A stretch of DNA of 64,000 nt. Origin: Nocardioides sp. Root140. Its GTDB lineage: Bacteria > Actinomycetota > Actinomycetes > Propionibacteriales > Nocardioidaceae. Each line of letters opens with the position of its first letter. Position 1 is the first letter of the stretch. The translations under genes were made by a program, and so were the position numbers. The notes under the pieces were generated by a model that worked only from the letters and a program-made list of their open reading frames with translations, made no database searches and was not told the origin of the DNA. Below are positions 58,754 through 64,000 of this stretch, piece after piece. The DNA lies in NCBI RefSeq assembly GCF_001426745.1, contig NZ_LMFI01000016.1:153677-217676 (forward strand), read 5' to 3'.

Positions 58754-61645
58754 CTACCGGGGGAAGAGCAGGTCGACGGCCCGGGCGGCCGAGCGACCGT
58801 CCTGCCAGGCGTTGTACGTCGCGTTGAACTCGTCGATCGCCCACGCCCACTCGGCGGTCAGCGCCGGCACGTCGCGGACCAGGTCGATCACCTGCTCCGT
58901 GGTGTCGACCAGCGGCCCGGGTGCCGAGTTGGTGAACGGGAACAGGAAGCCCCGCTTCTCGTCGGCGTAGTCGACGAGGTCGGGCACCAGGAACACCATC
59001 GGCTTGCCGGTGAGCGCCATGTCGAAGCGCAGCGAGGAGTAGTCGAGCACGGCCACGTCGGCGGCCAGGATCAGGTCGTTGATCTCGGGGTACGCCGACA
59101 CGTCGAGCACCCGCGCGCCCGACCCGGGCGGGTGGTGGAACCGGTGGCCGCGCAGCAGCACCACGTGGTCGGGGCCGAGCCGCTCGGCCATCCGCGCCAC
59201 GTCGAGGTGCTGATGCATCGGCGCGGCCCGGTAGTTGGTGGCCAGGTCGTCGCGCCAGGTGGGGGCGTAGAGGATCGCGCTCTGGCCGGGCGCGATGCCC
59301 AGACGGTCACGCGCCAGCTCGCGCAGTGACTCGGCCGCCGGGCCCACGAGTACGTCGTCGCGCGGGTAGCCCTGGTTCAGGTAGGTGCCGTCGAAGCCGT
59401 ACTGCTCGCGGTAGTGGAGCTCCATCTCGGGGCTCGGCACGCACGCCACCGTCCACTGCCGGGCGGTGTTGTCGAGCTGGGACTCCAGGCGCAGCGGCGA
59501 GAAGTTCTTCGCCCGCCACAGGCCGGTGCCCATCGCCTTGGAGGGGTAGCCGTGGAACGTCTGCACCAGTCGCTGGCCGGGCCTCGTGCGGAAGAAGCGG
59601 TTCATCTCGATGTTCGTCACGACGGTTCCCGCGCGGGCCAGCACGTCGTACCACCCGCGGCTGCGGATCAGCACCGGCCGGCTGCCCACGGGCGCCGGGA
59701 CGCTGTGGTCGGCCACGCCCCACACGGCCCGCAGCTCCGGGCGGTGCTGGCGCATCTCGTCGAAGATCGCCCGCGGGCTGTCGGTGGTCCCGGAGCCGGC
59801 GTAGCTGTGGAACACGACGAGGTTCGGGTCGAGGGGTGCGGTCGTCGCGGCGTACGTCGCCCGGAGGCGGGCCTGCGCCCAGGGGCCGAGCTCGTCCTCG
59901 CGCAACGGCGCGGCCAGGTCGACCAGGATCTGGTCGCGAAGGCCCCGCACCAGGCGGATCCGGTGGCTGCGGGTGAGGCGCTCGCGAGGAGTCTGGTCGG
60001 CAAGGTCGCGCGGGATCGGCAGGTCGCCGTGGGCGCTGGCCGAGGCCCAGGCGAAGTGCCAGGTGCCACTGGGGAGGGGTCGCGCGGACAGCTCCCACGG
60101 CTGGTGGCGCAGCGGCACCACGGCGGTGAAGTCGCGACCGTTGGTGGTCACCCGGGCAGGCACCCGCCAGTCACCGTTGCGGAGCTCGAGGGTGAAGTCG
60201 GCCGGGGTGGTGCCGTGCAGCACGATCGACTCCCCCAGCTCGACGGCCGAGACGACCGGCGCCGAGGTCGGTTCGGGGCGCGGCTCCGGCTTGACCCCGC
60301 GGTGGATGCGGAAGCCGTGGCGACTGTCGAAGGACGCGCGCCCGGACAGGCCGACGTCGGGCAGCCCGGCAGAGCCGCGGGCGTCGCGATCCGTGGCCCG
60401 TCCCCAGAGGGTCACACCGCCCACGGAGAGGCCGATCTCGAGCGTCCACGGGCCGTCCAGCGTGAGCCAGTTCGGGTCGACGGCGATCTCGAGGCCGGCG
60501 GCGTCGTGGTTCTGGTAGGCCTGACGGAAGTGCCGGGTGGCGGCGCGGTCGGGGCGGCTCTCGGGGGTCAGTGCCACGCGTGCACCGGTGCGGGCGTGGG
60601 CCATGCGCGCCCGGAACTGCGGCGGGTGCGCGGCGAAGTCGATCCAGCGACAGGCCGCGAAGACCGTGAGCCGCACGAGGTGGCCGTCGCGGCGCACCCG
60701 GCGCAGCGATACCTCCAGCCGGGGGCGGATCTCGAACACGTCGTCGGGGACGTCGACCCCCGGCACCGGCAACACCGCCAGCAGCCGCTCGCCGTCCAGC
60801 CGGGTCGGGAACTGGCCCTCGTCGAACCAGCGGTCCGCGGTGAACCTGCTCATCGCGGCGGCGTGACCGTGGGCCACCAGCCACAGGCGGAGCCGGGTCT
60901 CGACAGGAACGTCGAGGTGCCGGGCGCGGGGCAGGGTGTCGAGGGCGGTCGAGACCGCCTGGGCGAAGGCGGTCGTCTCGCCCGCGGTGGCGTGCTCGAG
61001 GTCGTCGAGGAACGAGCCGGCGTCATGGCACAGCACCCGGACCAGTACGTCGGGGTTGGTCAGCCCGGCCAGCATCCACGCGAACTCGCCGATCTCCGCG
61101 CAGGCGGCCGGCACGGTGCCGAACGGTGTGGACCACGTGCTGTCCGTGTCGCGCGTCGTGCGGTCGGCCAGCTCGCGTGCCGGGGCCGCGTCGAGGGCGG
61201 CCTGCCCGAACCGGCCGTGCGCCTCGAGGAACTCCGGTGCCGACTTCGCGCGCCACAGGCGGGCGCCGAGGGTGGCCCCGCGCCCGGAGAGGGTGTCCTC
61301 GGCGGCGGCCAGGTCGCCCACGAGCGTGGCCAGCGCCCAAGGCTCCAAGGCCTCATTTGCCTCGAGGTAGAGGAGCGTGTCACTGGAGGCGGAGGTGGTG
61401 CCGGCATTGCGCGCCGCGTTCGCGGTCTCGTTGGGGAGCAGCACCCGCACGCCCTCGATGCCGCGCAGGTCGGTGGGACCGACGCCGCCCCAGGGGCAGA
61501 GCAGGATCTCGGACGGCGGCTCGTCCTGGCCGGCCAACGACTCCAGGCACACGCCGAGGTGTCGCACCTGCCGCGGCCCGACCGTCACGACGACGGCCAC
61601 CGACGTACGACGGCGGCGCACCGCACGGCGTACCCGATCCAGCAC
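58754..61645 (-). CDS. Large CDP-glycerol/ribitol phosphotransferase with N-terminal GT2-like domain
   Basis: A protein of about 963 residues. The first about 120 residues look like a degenerate GT2 domain (SVAVVVTVGPRQVRHLGVCLE, LLYLEANEALEPWALATLVG; no clear DxD). A long beta-rich middle follows. Residues about 600-960 are TagF-like: RLVQTFHGYPSKAMGTGLW, LYAPTWRDDLATNY, VVLLRGHRFHHPPGSG, VAVLDYSSLRFDMALTGKPMVFLVPD. It probably polymerises or primes polyol-phosphate units from CDP-ribitol made next door. GTG at 61645 has GGGAGGA upstream; GTG at 61657 is an alternative. Convergent with the Bcs1-like gene, 1 bp apart. Confidence 0.82.
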   Translation of the reverse strand: MLDRVRRAVRRRRTSVAVVVTVGPRQVRHLGVCLESLAGQDEPPSEILLCPWGGVGPTDLRGIEGVRVLLPNETANAARNAGTTSASSDTLLYLEANEALEPWALATLVGDLAAAEDTLSGRGATLGARLWRAKSAPEFLEAHGRFGQAALDAAPARELADRTTRDTDSTWSTPFGTVPAACAEIGEFAWMLAGLTNPDVLVRVLCHDAGSFLDDLEHATAGETTAFAQAVSTALDTLPRARHLDVPVETRLRLWLVAHGHAAAMSRFTADRWFDEGQFPTRLDGERLLAVLPVPGVDVPDDVFEIRPRLEVSLRRVRRDGHLVRLTVFAACRWIDFAAHPPQFRARMAHARTGARVALTPESRPDRAATRHFRQAYQNHDAAGLEIAVDPNWLTLDGPWTLEIGLSVGGVTLWGRATDRDARGSAGLPDVGLSGRASFDSRHGFRIHRGVKPEPRPEPTSAPVVSAVELGESIVLHGTTPADFTLELRNGDWRVPARVTTNGRDFTAVVPLRHQPWELSARPLPSGTWHFAWASASAHGDLPIPRDLADQTPRERLTRSHRIRLVRGLRDQILVDLAAPLREDELGPWAQARLRATYAATTAPLDPNLVVFHSYAGSGTTDSPRAIFDEMRQHRPELRAVWGVADHSVPAPVGSRPVLIRSRGWYDVLARAGTVVTNIEMNRFFRTRPGQRLVQTFHGYPSKAMGTGLWRAKNFSPLRLESQLDNTARQWTVACVPSPEMELHYREQYGFDGTYLNQGYPRDDVLVGPAAESLRELARDRLGIAPGQSAILYAPTWRDDLATNYRAAPMHQHLDVARMAERLGPDHVVLLRGHRFHHPPGSGARVLDVSAYPEINDLILAADVAVLDYSSLRFDMALTGKPMVFLVPDLVDYADEKRGFLFPFTNSAPGPLVDTTEQVIDLVRDVPALTAEWAWAIDEFNATYNAWQDGRSAARAVDLLFPR

Positions 61646-61764
61646 GTGTCCTCCCACTCCCAGCCGACCCGTCGGCAGTTCCTGACGAGCCGTGATTTGC
61701 TGCCGAGCCTAGTGGAGGTCGGGTGCTTCAGCCGGGAGCGTCCGACCTCGAGGACCGGGGTGTG

Positions 61765-62742
61765 TCAGAGCAGGTCGTGGTCCTCCAGGTAGTCCTTGGC
61801 CACGTCGGAGGCCTTCTCGCGCTCCGCGGTCACCCGGCCGTTGAGCTCGACCAGGTCGTCGGTGGTCAGGATCGCCATCAACGGGTTGAGCACGTCGGCG
61901 ACGTCGGGGTGGGCCTTCAGGAACTTCGTGCTCACCGCGGGCACGAGGTTCTGCACCGGCTGGACCGCCTTGTCGTCCTCGAGCAGGACCATGCCGCGGG
62001 CCTCGAGGGTGCCGTCGGTGGTGCTGGTCAGGCCGAGCTGCGACTCGTCGTCCTCGACCGACTTGAAGGTCTGTGCGCTGGCGAAGCCGAGCGGCAGGAT
62101 GTCGTCGATCTTGATGCCGTAGACCTCCTCGAGGCCCTTGCCGCAGTCGAGGCGCTCCGCGCAGTCGGGGTGCGCCGCCAGGGTGACGGTCTTGCCCTCG
62201 AGGTCGGAGAGCTTGCTGACCGAGTTCTCCTCGGCGTACTCCTCGGTGACGAAGAACGCGTTGGTGTCAGCGGCCTCGGCGGGGTCGAGGAGCGTGACGC
62301 CCTTCTTCTTCAGCACCCCGGCACCGGCGGCGAGCGTCGCCTCGAGGTCACCGGTGCTCAGCGGCTTGGCGTCCGCGCCGTTCTGCGTCGTGTTGAGGAA
62401 CTCGATGGTGCCGCCGACGTACTCGGGCGCCACGTCGATGTCGTCGGGGAACTGGTTCATGTAGATGTCGCGGCTGGTGACCAGCTTGGTCTCGACGTCG
62501 TAGCCGGCCCTGTCGAGCAGCAGTTCGTACATGCTGGCCATCAGCGCGGCCTCGTCGAACGACTGGCCGGACAGTCGCAGCTCGCCCTTGTCCGTGTCGG
62601 TGTCCGTGCTGGCGGTGTTGCTCGACGTCGCCTTGTCGTCGCCCTTGGTGTCGTCGTCCGAGAGGTCATCGCCCGCGCAGGCCGACGCCCCCATCAACGA
62701 CGTCGCCATCAGTGCCGCCACCATCATCTGTCGTACCCGCAT
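61765..62742 (-). CDS. Osmoprotectant ABC transporter substrate-binding lipoprotein (OpuAC/ProX-like)
   Basis: A 325-residue lipoprotein: signal MRVRQMMVAALMATSLMGAS followed by Cys 22, then an Asp/Thr-rich linker and the binding domain (RLSGQSFDEAALMASMYELLL, TSRDIYMNQFPDDIDVAPEYVGG, FASAQTFKSVEDDESQLGLTSTTDG, NLVPAVSTKFLKAHPDVADVL). It matches proteins binding glycine betaine, choline or carnitine. ATG at 62742 is chosen from the signal peptide. Its start lies inside the upstream permease gene (77-bp overlap). Confidence 0.88.
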   Translation of the reverse strand: MRVRQMMVAALMATSLMGASACAGDDLSDDDTKGDDKATSSNTASTDTDTDKGELRLSGQSFDEAALMASMYELLLDRAGYDVETKLVTSRDIYMNQFPDDIDVAPEYVGGTIEFLNTTQNGADAKPLSTGDLEATLAAGAGVLKKKGVTLLDPAEAADTNAFFVTEEYAEENSVSKLSDLEGKTVTLAAHPDCAERLDCGKGLEEVYGIKIDDILPLGFASAQTFKSVEDDESQLGLTSTTDGTLEARGMVLLEDDKAVQPVQNLVPAVSTKFLKAHPDVADVLNPLMAILTTDDLVELNGRVTAEREKASDVAKDYLEDHDLL

Positions 62743-63469
62743 GGTTGCCACCTTCTGTGTCCCGTGGTCGAGTGCCACGCGTGTCCGGTCGTGCCGTCTG
62801 GAGGGAACGCTGCACCATCGCGGCGGAGACTTCAAGGAGCAGGGCCACGGCGGCGACGACAACCGCTGCGCCGATGCCCTGCGCGTAGTCGTGCTTGTAG
62901 AAACCGGCCGTGATCAGGTTGCCGAGCCCCGGGCCGTCGACCAGCGCGGCGATGGTGGCCGTGGCCCACACCTGCACCAGCGCCAGGCGGACTCCGGCGG
63001 CCACCAGGGGCATGGCCAGCGGGAGTTCGACGCGGACGAACCGTTGCCATCCGCTCATGCCCATGCCGTCGGCGGCCTCGCGTACGTCGCGGGGCACCTC
63101 GTCGACGCCCACGTAGGCGTTGGTGATGATCGGTGGCAGTGCGAAGAGGGCCAGGGCGATCAGGGTGGCCAGTCCGGCGCGGCCGTAGGGACCGAGGTGC
63201 TCGGTGCCGACCGGCTCCCACATCACCAGCAGGGCGAGCACGGCGAACGTCGGCACCGCCCGGCCCACGCCGGCCACGTTGATCGCCACGAAGCCGCCCC
63301 GGCCGAGGTGCCCGAGCCACAACGCGATCGGCAGGCCGATCGCCAGCGCCACTCCGAGGGCCGTGAAGGTCAGCAGCAGCTGCTGGAGCAGCAGGTGCCA
63401 GATGCCGTCGTCGCCAAGCCAGTTGGCGCCGTCGCCCAACCAGGCCGCGGTGTCGCGGAGGAGCCTCAT
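62666..63469 (-). CDS. Osmoprotectant ABC transporter permease (second permease)
   Basis: A 267-residue inner-membrane permease with about five helices and the BPD/EAA loop VREAADGMGMSGWQRFVRVELPLAMPLVAAG. It belongs to the OpuCB/ProW type. Its last about 25 residues (GGNHAGTTDDGGGTDGDVV...) are a Gly/Asp-rich tail produced by reading into the substrate-binding gene in another frame, an unusually long overlap that suggests the original stop was lost. ATG at 63469 overlaps the stop of the third micro-ORF. Confidence 0.88.
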   Translation of the reverse strand: MRLLRDTAAWLGDGANWLGDDGIWHLLLQQLLLTFTALGVALAIGLPIALWLGHLGRGGFVAINVAGVGRAVPTFAVLALLVMWEPVGTEHLGPYGRAGLATLIALALFALPPIITNAYVGVDEVPRDVREAADGMGMSGWQRFVRVELPLAMPLVAAGVRLALVQVWATATIAALVDGPGLGNLITAGFYKHDYAQGIGAAVVVAAVALLLEVSAAMVQRSLQTARPDTRGTRPRDTEGGNHAGTTDDGGGTDGDVVDGGVGLRGR

Positions 63470-63540
63470 GCGGGGTCCCCGGCGAGTTGTTCGGCGGAGG
63501 AGCGCAGCGGAGGAGTCGAAGAACTCGTTGGGGTGCTCAT
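63466..63540 (-). CDS. Micro-ORF 3 of the 71-bp repeat
   Basis: The same 24-codon frame (MSTPTSSS...). Its stop overlaps the ATG of the second permease gene as ATGA, completing an unbroken chain of coupled starts from first to second permease. Confidence 0.4.
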   Translation of the reverse strand: MSTPTSSSTPPLRSSAEQLAGDPA

Positions 63541-63611
63541 GCGGGGTCCCCGGCGAGTTGTTCGGCGGAGGAGCGCAGCGGAGGAGTCGAAGAACTCGTT
63601 GGGGTGTTCAT
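63537..63611 (-). CDS. Micro-ORF 2 of the 71-bp repeat
   Basis: The same 24-codon frame with one change (MNTPTSSS...). It is linked by ATGA overlaps to micro-ORF 1 before it and micro-ORF 3 after it. Confidence 0.4.
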   Translation of the reverse strand: MNTPTSSSTPPLRSSAEQLAGDPA

Positions 63612-63682
63612 GCGGGGTCCCCGGCGAGTTGTTCGGCGGAGGAGCGCAGCGGAGGAGTCGAAGAACTCGTTGGGGTGCTCAT
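63608..63682 (-). CDS. Micro-ORF 1 of the 71-bp repeat
   Basis: A 24-codon frame beginning MSTPTSSSTPPLRSSAEQ and ending LAGDPA. Its ATG overlaps the stop of the first permease and its TGA overlaps the start of micro-ORF 2, both as ATGA. Probably a translation bridge rather than a functional peptide. Confidence 0.4.
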   Translation of the reverse strand: MSTPTSSSTPPLRSSAEQLAGDPA

Positions 63683-64000
63683 GCGCGCACCCCCCTGGTC
63701 CACGGCGTGGCCAGGCGCTGCACCAGCATCAGCGCGACGTCGAGCACCAGCGCGATGGCCACGCAGATCAGGCTCGCGGCCAGGACCTGGGCTCGGAAGT
63801 CGTTGGGTACGCCGACGAAGAGCAGGTTGCCGAGTCCGCCGTACGACACCAGGGCACCGACCGTGGTCAGCGCGACGGTGGAGACGGTCGCGATGCGCAG
63901 GCCGGCCATGATCACCGGCAGCGCCAGCGGCAGCTCGATGCGCCACAGCAGCCTGGCCCGCGAGTAGCCGAGCCCGGTCGCGGACTCGATCACCTCGTCG
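63679..64000 (-). CDS. Osmoprotectant ABC transporter permease (first permease, 5' end outside window)
   Basis: About 107 C-terminal residues of a BPD-type permease are visible; the frame is open through base 64000, so the start lies beyond it. The EAA loop region reads SATGLGYSRARLLWRIELPLALPVIMAGLR, followed by helices (TTVGALVSYGGLGNLLFVG, VLAASLICVAIALVLDVALML) and the end TPWTRGVRA. It pairs with the second permease; an ATPase gene would be expected upstream, outside the window. Confidence 0.88.
   Translation of the reverse strand, partial: DEVIESATGLGYSRARLLWRIELPLALPVIMAGLRIATVSTVALTTVGALVSYGGLGNLLFVGVPNDFRAQVLAASLICVAIALVLDVALMLVQRLATPWTRGVRA

Larger units (their letters stand above)
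63466..63678 (-). repeat. 71-bp tandem repeat, three units
   Basis: TCATGCGGGGTCCCCGGCGA recurs at 63466, 63537 and 63608, exactly 71 bp apart; the units differ by only about one base. Each unit contains an imperfect hairpin (CGAGTTGTTCGG / TCGAAGAACTCG) around a GGAGGAGCGCAGCGGAGGA-type centre and one micro-ORF on the minus strand. It separates the two permease genes. Confidence 0.97.

Noticed and set aside
63466..63678. CRISPR or a coding repeat domain
   Set aside because: The 71-bp units are near-identical end to end with no unique spacers, and the period is not a multiple of three, so it is not a repeat within one protein.

Overview
The window is high-GC DNA whose gene content and order point to an actinobacterium of the Nocardioides type. 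Indicators are Lsr2, ClpC, bS22, a Rex-hemACDB operon next to a BldN-like sigma factor, a CobA-HemD fusion, abundant GTG starts and very short or absent 5' UTRs. From memory, gene order resembles two regions of other actinobacteria: the Streptomyces hem-rex-bldN-trpS-proC region (Mycobacterium Rv0496-Rv0512) in the first 24 kb, and the Mycobacterium radA-disA-mutY-clpC-lsr2-coaX-panD-panC region from 26 to 50 kb. The species cannot be named from sequence alone.

Layout. 1-1.2 kb: end of a secreted-type repeat protein and a gene-free stretch full of inverted repeats. 1.2-7.0 kb (minus): rex-hemA-hemC-cobA/hemD-hemB, mostly joined by 4-bp stop/start overlaps. 7.1-10 kb: glutaredoxin-like protein and acyl-CoA synthetase, divergent from a HAD phosphatase. 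10.1-12.1 kb: BldN-like sigma factor and a membrane protein likely to be its anti-sigma factor, with a BldN-type promoter between them. 12.2-14.9 kb (minus): acyltransferase, epimerase, bS22 and a small HTH protein. 15-17 kb: auxiliary-type trpS behind a tryptophan leader peptide/attenuator, then a lipoate-ligase-like gene. 17.1-23 kb (minus): proC, proline dehydrogenase, an ABC exporter, TetR, a TIM-barrel protein and Ppx/GppA. 23-31.3 kb: Cys-rich unknown, VOC protein, methyltransferase, DAHP synthase behind an aromatic leader peptide, radA, disA, a membrane protein and mutY. 31.4-34.5 kb (minus): clpC and lsr2.

Two accessory blocks of surface-glycopolymer genes (34.6-44.1 kb and 50.8-61.6 kb) flank a conserved cofactor operon (DUF2520-panC-panD and nadB-nadC-coaX, 44.2-49.8 kb). 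Together the blocks encode a CDP-ribitol synthase of the Bcs1 type, two large glycosyltransferase/CDP-glycerol-type polymerases, two GT2 glycosyltransferases, a nucleotide-sugar dehydrogenase, two sulfotransferase-like proteins, a DUF6270 protein, a LicD-methyltransferase fusion and an OafA-type O-acyltransferase. The likely product is a decorated, teichoic-acid-like polyol-phosphate wall polymer. The window ends in an osmoprotectant (OpuC/ProWX-type) ABC transporter operon whose two permease genes are separated by a 71-bp repeat present three times.

The most unusual non-coding content is: (i) a family of 88-89-nt hairpins with diverged but self-complementary arms and a conserved centre; (ii) arrays of a 22-bp-period repeat at four places; (iii) the three 71-bp units, each encoding a micro-ORF linked by ATGA overlaps; (iv) two amino-acid leader peptides; (v) about a dozen genes with a TANNNT box 6-8 nt before the start codon, suggesting leaderless mRNAs. 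No rRNA, tRNA, IS transposase or CRISPR array was seen.
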